64,000 bases of DNA from Betaproteobacteria bacterium (lineage in GTDB: Bacteria; Pseudomonadota; Gammaproteobacteria; Burkholderiales; Thiobacillaceae), in NCBI GenBank assembly GCA_016234655.1, contig JACRAU010000014.1:1-64000 (forward strand), read 5' to 3'. The first letter of the stretch is position 1. Each line of letters begins with the position of its first letter. The notes under the pieces were generated by a model. It searched no databases. It had not been told where the DNA came from and worked only from the letters and a program-made list of their open reading frames with translations. Below, piece after piece: positions 16,182 through 25,720 of this stretch. The position numbers and the translations under genes are program-made.

Positions 16182-18329
16182 ATGCCGCACGCATTCGATG
16201 ATCGCCAATCCGCCCTGCCCATACGCGCACTCATCGTAGAGGACGAGGCTCTAAGCCTGGAGACCATTCGTCTGCTCATCGGCCAGCACGTCAGCCAGGT
16301 GGACACGGCACGCAGCGGAGAGGCGGCCTATACCCACCTCCATGCGACCGACTACGACATCGTCCTGCTCGACCTGACGCTGCCGGACGCCAGCGGCCAC
16401 GAGATCATGCGCCACCTGCGGGAGAGGCAGCCCGACGCGGTCGTCATCGTAGTCAGCGGCAACGACTCCATCGAGAGCGCGATCGAAACCCTGCGCGCCG
16501 GCGCCTACGACTACCTGCGCAAACCCTACCGGGCCGAGGAGCTGATCAAGACGCTGCGCAACGCCGTGCAAAAGGTCAAACTGCGGCACGACAACCGTCA
16601 TTACCAGCATCGCCTGCAGCAATCGGAGCAACTGCACCGCCTGCTGGTCAACCTGTCGCCCGACCTGATCTACACCTTGGACATCGAAGGCCGCTTCACC
16701 TATCTGAGCGACAGCATCGCGCACATGCTCGGCTACCCGGGCATCGAGCTGATCGGCCAGCATTATTCCCGCATCGTGCACGAGGAAGACCTGGAGAAGG
16801 CACGCTATCGCGTCAACGAGCGGCGCAAGGGCGATCGCGCCACGCGCGGCCACGAGTTGCGCTTCAAGCGCAAGGAAGGCCTGCCGGTCGGCCCCGAAGA
16901 CCTGCCGCACGTCGTGGCCGAGTTGAACTCGATGGGCCTGTATCGGCCCAGGCCCGACGGCAGCGAAGAACTCATCGGCACCTACGGCGTCGCGCGCGAC
17001 ATCAGCGCGCGCAAGCAGGCCGAGGCCACCATCAATTTCCAGGCCTACCACGACCAGCTCACCGGCCTGCCGAACCGCGCCCTGTTCCGCGACCGGCTCA
17101 ACCAATCCTTGGCCCAAGCCAAGCGGCAAGGCCACTTGCTCGCCGTGATGTTCATGGACATGGACCGGTTCAAGCTGGTGAACGACACCCTGGGCCATCT
17201 GGTCGGCGACCGGTTGCTGCAAGCGATGAGCCAACGCATCCGCGCCTGCCTGCGCGAGGCCGACACCCTGGCCCGCATCGGCGGCGACGAGTTCATGCTG
17301 CTGCTGCCGCAGATACCCAACCGCGAAAGCGCCGCGATGATCGCGCGCAAGGTGTTGCAGGCGCTCAAGAGCCCCTTCCTGATCGACGGCCACGAGCTGT
17401 TCGTCACCATGAGCATCGGCATCGCGCTGTTCCCGGACGACGGCGAAACGATGGAGCTGCTGGCCAAGCATGCCGATATCGCGCTCTATCACACCAAGGA
17501 CAAGGGCCGGGACGGCTACCACTTCTTCCAGCAAGACCTCAATGCCAGCCTGAATATCCGCATGAAGCTGGAGACCGAATTGCGCCGGGGCCTGCAACGG
17601 CGCGAGTTCGAGGTCTACTACCAGCCGCAGTTCGCGATCGCCTCGCGCCGCATCGTCGGCATGGAGGCCCTGGTGCGTTGGCGCCATCCGGAACGCGGCA
17701 TGGTCGGCCCGGACGAATTCATCCCGATCGCCGAGGACACCGGCCTGATCGCGCCGCTCAGCGAACAGGTCTTGCAACACGTCTGCCAGCAAGCCCGCCA
17801 GTGGCATGAGATGGGCCTGCCGCGCGTGAACCTGTCGATCAACCTGTCGGCCAGCCAGATCGAACAATCGGAATTCGTCGAGCGCTTCACCAGCACCCTG
17901 CAAGCCAACCGCGTGCCGGAGCGAATGATCGGCATCGAGATCACCGAAAGCATGCTGATGCGCGACATGGACGGCTCCATCGACAAGCTCAGGCAACTCG
18001 CCGGCTTCGGCGTCGAAATCTCCATCGACGATTTCGGCACCGGCTATTCCTCGCTGAACTACTTGAAGCGCCTGCCGATCCACACCATCAAGATCGACAA
18101 GAGCTTCGTCCAGGACATCCACCCCAACAGCGAAGGCACCCCCATCGTCGCCGGCATCGCCGCGATGAGCCACGGCCTGAAATTGAACATGGTGGCCGAG
18201 GGCGTGGAGACCGAGGCGCAGCTGAACTACCTGGAGCAACTGGGCTGCCAGTCCTGCCAGGGCTATTTCCTCAGCTATCCGCTCGACCCCAAGAAGGCCA
18301 CCCGCCTGCTCGCCTTGCAGACGCTGTAA
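16182..18329 (+). CDS. Response regulator with PAS, GGDEF and EAL domains (c-di-GMP turnover)
   Basis: A 715-aa four-domain regulator. Residues about 14-130 are a receiver domain with phospho-acceptor D64 in VLLDLTLPD. A PAS domain follows at about 150-280. The GGDEF domain (about 290-450) has an intact GGDEF at 368-372, so cyclase activity is possible. The EAL domain (about 465-710) has intact EALVRW near 494 and DDFGTGYSSL, so phosphodiesterase activity is possible. No transmembrane segment. No kinase gene is adjacent. Which activity dominates cannot be read from sequence. Confidence 0.95.
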   Translation: MPHAFDDRQSALPIRALIVEDEALSLETIRLLIGQHVSQVDTARSGEAAYTHLHATDYDIVLLDLTLPDASGHEIMRHLRERQPDAVVIVVSGNDSIESAIETLRAGAYDYLRKPYRAEELIKTLRNAVQKVKLRHDNRHYQHRLQQSEQLHRLLVNLSPDLIYTLDIEGRFTYLSDSIAHMLGYPGIELIGQHYSRIVHEEDLEKARYRVNERRKGDRATRGHELRFKRKEGLPVGPEDLPHVVAELNSMGLYRPRPDGSEELIGTYGVARDISARKQAEATINFQAYHDQLTGLPNRALFRDRLNQSLAQAKRQGHLLAVMFMDMDRFKLVNDTLGHLVGDRLLQAMSQRIRACLREADTLARIGGDEFMLLLPQIPNRESAAMIARKVLQALKSPFLIDGHELFVTMSIGIALFPDDGETMELLAKHADIALYHTKDKGRDGYHFFQQDLNASLNIRMKLETELRRGLQRREFEVYYQPQFAIASRRIVGMEALVRWRHPERGMVGPDEFIPIAEDTGLIAPLSEQVLQHVCQQARQWHEMGLPRVNLSINLSASQIEQSEFVERFTSTLQANRVPERMIGIEITESMLMRDMDGSIDKLRQLAGFGVEISIDDFGTGYSSLNYLKRLPIHTIKIDKSFVQDIHPNSEGTPIVAGIAAMSHGLKLNMVAEGVETEAQLNYLEQLGCQSCQGYFLSYPLDPKKATRLLALQTL

Positions 18330-18384
18330 GCCCACGCCCCGGCAGAAGGCCGGTAGAATCGGCGGGAAACACCGCTTCCCCGCT

Positions 18385-20199
18385 ATGACCGAACACCGCA
18401 ACCGCTCCGAGAACACCCACCCGAAGATCAGTGCCTCGCAATGGCGCGCGGCCTGGTCCTTGTTTCCCTACGTCTGGCAATACAAGAGCCGGCTGTTCGC
18501 CGCCTTCGGCCTATTGCTGCTGGCCAAGCTGGCCAACGTCTCGGTGCCGCTGGCCCTGAAGGAGATCGTCGACAGCCTGCAAGACCCGAGCACCGCCCTG
18601 CTCTTGCCGCTGGGCTTCATCCTGCTCTACGGCCTGCTGCGCTTCGGCAACACCGCCTTCACCGAATTGCGCGACGCCCTGTTCGCCCGCGTGCTGCAAC
18701 GCGCGATGCGCGGCGTCATCCACGACGTGTTCCGCCAGCTGCATGCGCAATCGCTACGCTTCCACCTGGAGCGGCGCACCGGCGGCCTGGCGGTCGACAT
18801 CGAGCGCGGCGCCCGCTCGATCCGCTTCCTGATCAACTTCTCGCTGTTCAACATCGCGCCGACCCTGCTGGAAATCCTGATGGTCGCCGGCATCCTGTTC
18901 GCCAAGTACAGCCCTTGGTTCGGCGCGATCACCTTGATGACCCTGGTCGTCTACATCTTCTTCACCGTGCTGGTCACCAACTGGCGCCTGCAACACCGGC
19001 GCGCGATGAACCAGACCGACGCCGACGCCAACGCCCATGCCGTCGACAGCCTGTTGAATTATGAAACGGTGAAGTACTTCAACAACGAGACCTTCGAGGC
19101 CGAGCGCCTGAACCGCGACCTCAAGCGCGCCGAGGATGCCGCCGTGCAGAGCGAAACATCATTGGCCTGGCTCAACGCCGGCCAAGCCGCCATCATCGCC
19201 TGCGGCGTCACCGCCATGATGGCGCTGGCGGCGCAAGGCGTGGCCGACCGGAATATGACCCTCGGCGACCTGGTGCTGGTCAACGCCTATCTGATCCAGT
19301 TGTTCATCCCGCTCAATTTCCTCGGCACGGTCTACCGCGAGATTCGCAATGCCTTGACCGACATGGAGAAGTTGTTCGGCCTGTTGCGCCGCCCACCCGA
19401 TATCCAGGATGCGGCGGACGCCGATGCCTTGCGGATCGAGCAAGGCGAGGTACGGTTCGAGAACGTGCATTTTGCCTACGACACACGCCGAGAAATTCTG
19501 CACGGCATCGATTTCGCCATCCCGGCCGGCAAGAAGGTCGCCGTGGTCGGCAGCAGCGGCGCCGGCAAATCCACGCTGTCGCGGCTCTTGTTCCGCTTCT
19601 ACGACGCGAGCGCCGGGCGCATCCTGATCGACGGCAAGGACATCCGGCTGGTCACGCAATCCAGCCTGCGCGCGGCCATCGGCATGGTGCCGCAGGACAC
19701 CGTGCTGTTCAACGACACGCTGTACTACAACCTCGCCTACGGCCGGCCCGATGCCAGTCGCGAAGAAGTCTTAGAAGCGGCCCGCGCCGCCCATCTCGAC
19801 CGCTTCATCGCGCAACTGCCCGACGGCTACGACACCCTGGTCGGCGAGCGCGGGCTCAAGCTGTCCGGCGGCGAGAAGCAGCGCGTCGCCATCGCCCGCG
19901 CCATCCTGAAAAACCCGCCCATCATGGTGTTCGACGAGGCCACCTCCTCGCTCGACTCGGCCACCGAAAAGGCCATTCAGGAAGAATTGCAACGCATCTC
20001 GGAGAACCGCACCACCCTGGTCATCGCCCATCGCCTGTCCACCGTGGTCGACGCCGACGAAATCCTGGTGCTGGAGGCGGGCCGCATCGTCGAGCGCGGC
20101 CGGCATGGGCAATTGCTGGATATGAACGGCCGCTATGCCGAGATGTGGCGCTTGCAGCAGAAGGCCGGGCGCGAGGACGTGGCGGCGGACATCGTTTAG
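18385..20199 (+). CDS. ABC exporter, Atm1/ABCB7-HMT1 type
   Basis: A 604-aa half-transporter: a six-helix membrane domain (about 35-320) fused to an ATPase domain. It has Walker A GSSGAGKST near 388, signature LSGGEKQRVAIARAI and Walker B IMVFDEATSSLDS. The membrane segment with DSLLNYETVKYFNNE is the diagnostic motif of the Atm1/HMT1 subgroup, which exports glutathione- or sulfur-containing compounds and heavy-metal conjugates. It follows the GGDEF-EAL gene by 55 nt. Its stop overlaps by 4 nt the stop of the convergent gene on the minus strand. Confidence 0.93.
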   Translation: MTEHRNRSENTHPKISASQWRAAWSLFPYVWQYKSRLFAAFGLLLLAKLANVSVPLALKEIVDSLQDPSTALLLPLGFILLYGLLRFGNTAFTELRDALFARVLQRAMRGVIHDVFRQLHAQSLRFHLERRTGGLAVDIERGARSIRFLINFSLFNIAPTLLEILMVAGILFAKYSPWFGAITLMTLVVYIFFTVLVTNWRLQHRRAMNQTDADANAHAVDSLLNYETVKYFNNETFEAERLNRDLKRAEDAAVQSETSLAWLNAGQAAIIACGVTAMMALAAQGVADRNMTLGDLVLVNAYLIQLFIPLNFLGTVYREIRNALTDMEKLFGLLRRPPDIQDAADADALRIEQGEVRFENVHFAYDTRREILHGIDFAIPAGKKVAVVGSSGAGKSTLSRLLFRFYDASAGRILIDGKDIRLVTQSSLRAAIGMVPQDTVLFNDTLYYNLAYGRPDASREEVLEAARAAHLDRFIAQLPDGYDTLVGERGLKLSGGEKQRVAIARAILKNPPIMVFDEATSSLDSATEKAIQEELQRISENRTTLVIAHRLSTVVDADEILVLEAGRIVERGRHGQLLDMNGRYAEMWRLQQKAGREDVAADIV

Positions 20200-20993
20200 A
20201 AACGCACCGAAAGCCCCGCCGTCCAGGCGAAATCGGGGCTGTGTTCGTTGAGCCCGAAGCTGACGCCGGTGTCGATCTGGCTGTCCTTGTCGAGCAGGTA
20301 GGCCAAACTGGCCGTGGTGCTTACCACATTGCCGCCATGGCGCGGCCCGGCCAACTGTTTACCTTCCAAGGCCACCGCCACGCCGAGACGGTCGTTCAAT
20401 CTCCGGGCATAGGAGCCGGCCAGCGCGCCGCTCCAAAAATACCCGTCGACGTCGCGGTCGTACTTGATGCCGGGCATCAGGGCCACGCCGTCGTCCTCGG
20501 ACAGGGCCCACTCCATCACCCGATACAAGGCCGGCCGCGTGCCATCGCCCTTGAAATCGCGGCTGCCGCTCGGCAGCTCGACGCTCAGCCACCAGGCCGT
20601 GGCGGCCGTGCCCTTGGCGGCGTCGGCATTCCGATCGCGCCATTTTATGCCCAGGGCCGCATCGGCATAACCGCTCTGCTTGCCGGCCGCGCCGGTGCCG
20701 CCTTCGCGTTGGCGGGTATAGGCATCGCTCTCCAGGCGCAATTCCAGGTCGTCGCCGATGCCATAGCGCAGCGCGACCGGCGTCGTCCATGCCCGGCTTT
20801 TCAAGATGCCCCGCCTATCCTGCTCGAAATTGACGCCGGCCTCGATATGCAAACGGCCATCGCCGACCGTCGTGGACGACACCAGCATCCCGCCACGATC
20901 CGAGACTAGCGCCTCCACTGACTCGGCGGACCACGCAGAACCCGCCGCACAACAAACCGCGATTACCGTCAGCGCCGTGAACCGACCTTGCAT
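20196..20993 (-). CDS. Outer membrane beta-barrel protein, MetA-pathway-like
   Basis: A 265-aa protein with signal peptide MQGRFTALTVIAVCCAAGSA and cleavage near SAWSA. The rest alternates hydrophobic and polar residues, as in beta strands, and ends in Phe, the usual outer-membrane barrel signature. It resembles the poorly characterised 'transporter' family typified by phenol-degradation MetA (DUF of the OMP type). The start is set at the ATG giving the signal peptide; 12 more codons are open upstream. The function is unknown. It is directly downstream of the metal-efflux operon but not obviously part of it. Confidence 0.7.
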   Translation of the reverse strand: MQGRFTALTVIAVCCAAGSAWSAESVEALVSDRGGMLVSSTTVGDGRLHIEAGVNFEQDRRGILKSRAWTTPVALRYGIGDDLELRLESDAYTRQREGGTGAAGKQSGYADAALGIKWRDRNADAAKGTAATAWWLSVELPSGSRDFKGDGTRPALYRVMEWALSEDDGVALMPGIKYDRDVDGYFWSGALAGSYARRLNDRLGVAVALEGKQLAGPRHGGNVVSTTASLAYLLDKDSQIDTGVSFGLNEHSPDFAWTAGLSVRF

Positions 20994-21097
20994 GACCGAC
21001 CTCCAGACCTTTGCGTATTCGTACATCATACGAAAGCCGGCCGTCTTAACAAGCGCGCTTCGTTTACAACGCGGCCTTGCATACCGCCGCCATTCTG

Positions 21098-22345
21098 CTA
21101 GCGATGCTCGGCCTCATCGGGCTCGGCCAGCCATAGGCTGTGCGCATCCAACAACAGACGGGCGATGGCCCGATTGGCCGCCAGCCGCTCCTGCTCCGTC
21201 GCCAACTGCGCTTCGAGCGCCGCGCGCCGGGCCAGCAAGGTCTCGCTCAAACCGAGCTCGCCCAGTTCGTAGGCGCGGCGGCTCAGGTCGGCATGGCGCC
21301 CCACCGCCTCGGCCGCCGCCTTGAGCCGCTGGTAAGCCTCGACCCCGGCCGAGGCCCGCTGCCAATTGCCGGTCGCCTCGGCCTGCAAACGGCGGCGCAC
21401 CTCCGCCGTTTCTTCCGCCATCGCCTCGGCCTCGGCCCGGTACACGCCGACCTGCGCCCGCCGGGCCGTGCCGGGCAACTCGATATTCAGGCTGACGCCG
21501 ACGATGTTCTCCAGGCCGCCCATCTCGCGCGAGTAATGCAGGCCGAGACGCGGGTCGGGCAGGCGATCCGCATCGGCCCGCTCCGCCTGCAAATGCAGAC
21601 GCTCGCGCGCGCGTTGCACGGCCAGGATTTCGTGGTTATGCGCCAAGCTCAGGCCCGCCCAATGCGCCTCGCCCTCGTCCGGCATAGCCGGCTCGGCCGC
21701 GCCGTCGCCGACCGGCGGTAGTTCCGGGAAATAGGCGGCCAGATCGGTTTGCGCGATCCGGGCGCGCGCCTCGGCCCGCCGTGCCTCGGACTCGGCCTGG
21801 GCCAGCGCCGCCTCGGCCTGCAAGGCGTCGAGCCGCGCGGCATCGCCACGCCGCACCCGGCTGTCGGTTATGCGCCGCTGCGCTTGCAAGAGTTCGACCT
21901 GGCGCCGCCACAATGCAAGCTCGGCCTGCGCTTGCCGCCCGGCGTACCACAAGGCCAACAGTTGCCGCGCCGTCTCGTGCCGGGCATCGCCTAGCCGTTC
22001 CTCTGCCTCGGCCACGCCTTTCGCGCCGATGGCCGCATCCAGGCCGCCCTTGCCGGGCAGCCGCAGCCTGCGCTCGATGCCCACGCCCCACTCCTGGTAG
22101 TCCGGCCCGGCGCTGGCGCGCCGCCGCTGGCTTTGGAGATTGAGGCCGAACTCGTGCTCGCCGGCCTGCAAGCGCTCGCTCCCGGCGCGAGCCGCATCCA
22201 GCCGCGCCCGCGCCGCGCGCACCCGTGGGTGCGCATCGAGCGCGCGCTCGACCGCCTCGCTCGGCGGCAGGTCGGCCGGCGCCGAGAATGCCGTGCCGGA
22301 GAACAAAGCCGCACCCAACAAAAAATAGCCACGCCAATGCCTCAT
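21098..22345 (-). CDS. TolC-family outer membrane efflux protein (CzcC/CusC-like)
   Basis: A 415-aa outer-membrane channel of an RND efflux system. The signal peptide is MRHWRGYFLLGAALFSGTAF, and the mature protein is long alpha-helical coiled coil rich in Ala, Arg and Glu, as in TolC family. The start at 22345 overlaps the stop of the DUF3240 gene. It is last in the operon after the CzcB- and CzcA-like genes and would form the exit duct. Confidence 0.9.
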   Translation of the reverse strand: MRHWRGYFLLGAALFSGTAFSAPADLPPSEAVERALDAHPRVRAARARLDAARAGSERLQAGEHEFGLNLQSQRRRASAGPDYQEWGVGIERRLRLPGKGGLDAAIGAKGVAEAEERLGDARHETARQLLALWYAGRQAQAELALWRRQVELLQAQRRITDSRVRRGDAARLDALQAEAALAQAESEARRAEARARIAQTDLAAYFPELPPVGDGAAEPAMPDEGEAHWAGLSLAHNHEILAVQRARERLHLQAERADADRLPDPRLGLHYSREMGGLENIVGVSLNIELPGTARRAQVGVYRAEAEAMAEETAEVRRRLQAEATGNWQRASAGVEAYQRLKAAAEAVGRHADLSRRAYELGELGLSETLLARRAALEAQLATEQERLAANRAIARLLLDAHSLWLAEPDEAEHR

Positions 22346-22644
22346 GCCAGCCTCCCGCTCTCGACGATGGGCGTCACCCAATAGCGCAGGCCTGCACCGG
22401 CGAATTGCCGGCGCATGGCTTCGAGCAGCGCCGCTTTGTCGGCTGCGGCAAGAATCACCTGAACCGCCGTGGCGCGCGCCCGGCCCAGCACCTGTTCGGT
22501 TTGATCGAAATCCTCGTGGGCCAGGCCGTGCGCGGCCGTGGGTGTGCTGGTGAAAACCGTCGCGTTGGGCGACATCAGCAGCAGATCGAGCAATTTTTCC
22601 TCGACCGCCGGCGGGCACAACAGCGTTAAACAAAGCTCAGACAT
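22342..22644 (-). CDS. DUF3240 family protein (PII-like fold), metal-efflux associated
   Basis: A 100-aa small soluble protein. Members of DUF3240 are commonly found beside CzcA/CusA-type pumps and are thought to resemble PII signalling proteins; the function is unproven. Here it sits between the pump and the TolC gene, overlapping each by a few bases, so translation is coupled. No signal peptide, so it is cytoplasmic. Confidence 0.82.
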   Translation of the reverse strand: MSELCLTLLCPPAVEEKLLDLLLMSPNATVFTSTPTAAHGLAHEDFDQTEQVLGRARATAVQVILAAADKAALLEAMRRQFAGAGLRYWVTPIVESGRLA

Positions 22645-25600
22645 GGGAAACCTCTCTTTTCGGGAAAGCGAAGCGCAAATACAAGATCGGTATCAGTATC
22701 AGCGTCAGCGCCGTGGCGGTAATGAGGCCGCCAATCACGACGATGGCCAGCGGGCGTTGTATTTCCGAACCCGGCCCCGTGGCGAACAGCAGCGGAATCA
22801 GCCCGAACGCGGTGATCGAAGCCGTCATCAACACCGGCCGCAGGCGACGCTTCGCGCCCTGCACGACGACTTCGCTCAAAGGCATCCCTTCGCTTTGCAG
22901 TTGATTGAAATAGCCGACCAGCACGACACCGTTCAGGACGGTGATGCCGAGCAGCGCGATAAAGCCGACGGATGCCGGCACCGACAGGTATTCGCCGGTG
23001 ACCCACAAGGCGACGATGCCGCCGACCAGCGCGAAGGGAATGTTGCTCAGAATCAGCACAGTCTGGCGCACCGAGCGAAAGGTCGAAAAAAGCAGCGCGA
23101 ATATCAAGCCAAGCGCGACCGGCACCACGACCGTCAAACGCGCGGCGGCGCGTTGCTGGTTCTCGAACTGACCGCCCCAACTGATGCGGTAACCGGTGGG
23201 CAGGGGCAACTTCTGCGTGACGAGCGCCTTCGCCTCTTGCACGAAGCCCACCAGGTCGCGACCGCCGACGTTGGCGATGACCACGCTGTAGCGGCTGCCC
23301 ATTTCGCGGTCGATCTTGACCGGACCCGCGGCGCGTTCCAGCCTGGCGACGCTGGTCAACGGCACCGTGCCGCCGTCCCGGGTGGTGATGCGCATGGCGC
23401 CGAAATCGGCCGGCGACATGCGCACCGATTCGGCGCCACGCAACACGATCGGCGTGCGGCGATTGCCTTCGATCACGACCCCGGCGCGCTGCCCCTCGAT
23501 CTGCGTGCGCAGCGCATCCTGAATCTCTTCCACGCTCAAACCGAGCCGGCCGGCCTGCAAGCGATCCACCGCCACGCGCAGGTACTGCACGCCGTCGTTC
23601 TGCACGGTGTACACGTCCTCGTTGCCGGGAACCGTCTTGAGCAGTGCTTCGACCTGGCTCGCATACCCGTTGAGCTTGTCTAGGTCGGGGCCGAATATCT
23701 TCACCGCCAGATCGCCGCGCACGCCGATGATCATTTCCGATACCCGCATCTCGATCGGCTGCGTGAAGCTGTATTCGATGCCGGGCATGGGATCGAGCAC
23801 CTTGCGCACCTCGTCCATCAGCGCTTCCTTGCCGTTCATGCGCCATTCGTCGCGCGGCTTTAACTGCAAGTAGGTATCGGTCTGGTTAAGCCCCATCGGG
23901 TCGAGTCCGATTTCGTCGGAGCCGGCGCGCGCCACGATGCCGGTGATCTCCGGTATTGCCTGCATGAGGGCGCGGTGGATTTTCAGATCGAGCGCGGCGC
24001 TCTGTTCCAGGCTGACCGAGGGCAGTTTCTCGATGCCGACGATGAGATCGCCCTCGTCCATGGTCGGCATGAAGGTCTTGCCGACCTGGGTATAGATCAC
24101 GCCGGCGGCCACCAGCATCGCCAGCGCGGCGACCGCGACGGTACGCTGCCGGCGCAAGCCCCAGGCGAGCATCGGCTCGTACAGCGCCGACAGCTTGCGC
24201 GGCAGCCACGGGTCTTCGTGCCTGACTTCGCGCAACAGGTAAGACGCCAGCACCGGAATGACGGTCAGCGACAACAGCAGCGAGCCGGCCAGGGCGAAGA
24301 CGATGGTGAGCGCCACCGGCACGAAGAACTTGCCTTCGAGGTCTTGCAGGGTGAGCAAGGGCAGAAACACGGTAATGATGATCAGGATGCCGGCCGTGAC
24401 CGGAACGGCAACCTCGCGCACCGCGCGATAGATCGTGTGCAAGCGCGGCAACTTGCCGACGGTGGGGTCGGTCGCCAGGCGCTGCACGATGTTTTCGACC
24501 ACCACCACGGCGGCATCGACCAGCATGCCGATCGCGATCGCTAGCCCGCCCAGGCTCATCAGGTTCGCCGACATGCCGAAGGCGCGCATCAGGATGAAGG
24601 TGATCAGCGCCGCCAGGGGCAGCACCGTCGCGACCGTCAGCGCCGCGCGGATATTGCCCAGAAACAGTCCAAGCAGCACGATGACAAGCACGGTCGCCTC
24701 CAGCAGCGCGGCCGAGACGGCGCCGACCGCTTTCGACACCAGCGAGGCGCGGTCGTAGAAGGTCTTGATCTGCACACCTTTTGGCAGCGTCGGTTGCAAT
24801 TCGGCCAGTTTCCTGCGCACGCCTTCGACGACCTGCTGCGCGTTGGCGCCTGCCAAGCCCAACACCAGCCCCTGGGCGGCTTCGCCCTTGCCGCTTTGCG
24901 TGACCACGCCGTAGCGTGTCACGGTGCCGATCTTGACCTCGGCCAGATTGCCCAGGCGTACCGGCGCGCCGTCCTTCATCGCCACCACGACCGCGCGCAG
25001 GTCGTCCAGCCCGGTGATACTGCCCTCGCTGCGCACCAGCAGCACTTCTTCACCTTCGCCCAGCCTGCCCGCGCCGTCGTTGCGGTTGTTCGCTTCGATC
25101 ACCTCCTTGAGTTGCGCCAGCGTCACGCCGCTCGCGGCCAGTTTGAGCTGATCGGGTACCACCTCGAAGGCGCGCACGACGCCGCCCAAGGCATTGACAT
25201 CGGCGACGCCAGGCACGGTTCGCAGCGCGGGACGGATCACCCAGTCGAGCAGGCCGCGCCGTTCCGCCAAAGACAGTCCCTCGCCTTCGACGGTGAACAT
25301 GTACATTTCGCCCAGGGGCGTGGTGATCGGTGCCATGCCGCCGGAAATGCCGCTCGGCAGGCTGTCCGTCAGGCCGCTCAGGCGTTCGCTGACCTGCTGG
25401 CGTGCCCAATAAATGTCGGTACCGTCCTCGAAGTCGATGGTCACATCGACCAGGCCGTACTTGGTGATCGAGCGCAGGATTCTGGTTTTCGGGATGCCGA
25501 GCATTTCCACTTCGATCGGCACCGCGATGCGGCTTTCGACCTCCTCCGGCGTCATGCCGGGGGCTTTCATGATGATCTTGACCTGGGTGCTCGACACGTC

Positions 25601-25720
25601 GGGAAAGGCGTCGATCGGCAAGCCCCGATAGGCGAACCAGCCCGTACCGGCGACGATCAGTGTCGCCAACAGGACGAACAGGCGTTGCGCCAAGGAAAAC
25701 TGGACAAGGCGGGAAAGCAT
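22637..25720 (-). CDS. Heavy-metal efflux RND pump, CzcA/CusA family
   Basis: A 1027-aa inner-membrane proton-driven pump. It starts MLSRLVQFSLAQRLFVLLAT with a first helix, two large periplasmic loops and the helix-4 motif IAIGMLVDAAVVVVENIVQR, which has the Asp and Glu of the HME-RND proton path. The periplasmic segment LDPMGLNQTDTYLQLKP lacks the methionine seen in CusA, so silver/copper specificity is not supported; cobalt, zinc or cadmium remain possible. The start overlaps the czcB-like stop (TAATG). Confidence 0.95.
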   Translation of the reverse strand: MLSRLVQFSLAQRLFVLLATLIVAGTGWFAYRGLPIDAFPDVSSTQVKIIMKAPGMTPEEVESRIAVPIEVEMLGIPKTRILRSITKYGLVDVTIDFEDGTDIYWARQQVSERLSGLTDSLPSGISGGMAPITTPLGEMYMFTVEGEGLSLAERRGLLDWVIRPALRTVPGVADVNALGGVVRAFEVVPDQLKLAASGVTLAQLKEVIEANNRNDGAGRLGEGEEVLLVRSEGSITGLDDLRAVVVAMKDGAPVRLGNLAEVKIGTVTRYGVVTQSGKGEAAQGLVLGLAGANAQQVVEGVRRKLAELQPTLPKGVQIKTFYDRASLVSKAVGAVSAALLEATVLVIVLLGLFLGNIRAALTVATVLPLAALITFILMRAFGMSANLMSLGGLAIAIGMLVDAAVVVVENIVQRLATDPTVGKLPRLHTIYRAVREVAVPVTAGILIIITVFLPLLTLQDLEGKFFVPVALTIVFALAGSLLLSLTVIPVLASYLLREVRHEDPWLPRKLSALYEPMLAWGLRRQRTVAVAALAMLVAAGVIYTQVGKTFMPTMDEGDLIVGIEKLPSVSLEQSAALDLKIHRALMQAIPEITGIVARAGSDEIGLDPMGLNQTDTYLQLKPRDEWRMNGKEALMDEVRKVLDPMPGIEYSFTQPIEMRVSEMIIGVRGDLAVKIFGPDLDKLNGYASQVEALLKTVPGNEDVYTVQNDGVQYLRVAVDRLQAGRLGLSVEEIQDALRTQIEGQRAGVVIEGNRRTPIVLRGAESVRMSPADFGAMRITTRDGGTVPLTSVARLERAAGPVKIDREMGSRYSVVIANVGGRDLVGFVQEAKALVTQKLPLPTGYRISWGGQFENQQRAAARLTVVVPVALGLIFALLFSTFRSVRQTVLILSNIPFALVGGIVALWVTGEYLSVPASVGFIALLGITVLNGVVLVGYFNQLQSEGMPLSEVVVQGAKRRLRPVLMTASITAFGLIPLLFATGPGSEIQRPLAIVVIGGLITATALTLILIPILYLRFAFPKREVSHV

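Noticed and set aside
16251-18416. 721-aa minus-strand frame opposite the GGDEF-EAL gene
   Set aside because: High GC antisense artefact; the plus-strand protein has intact motifs throughout.
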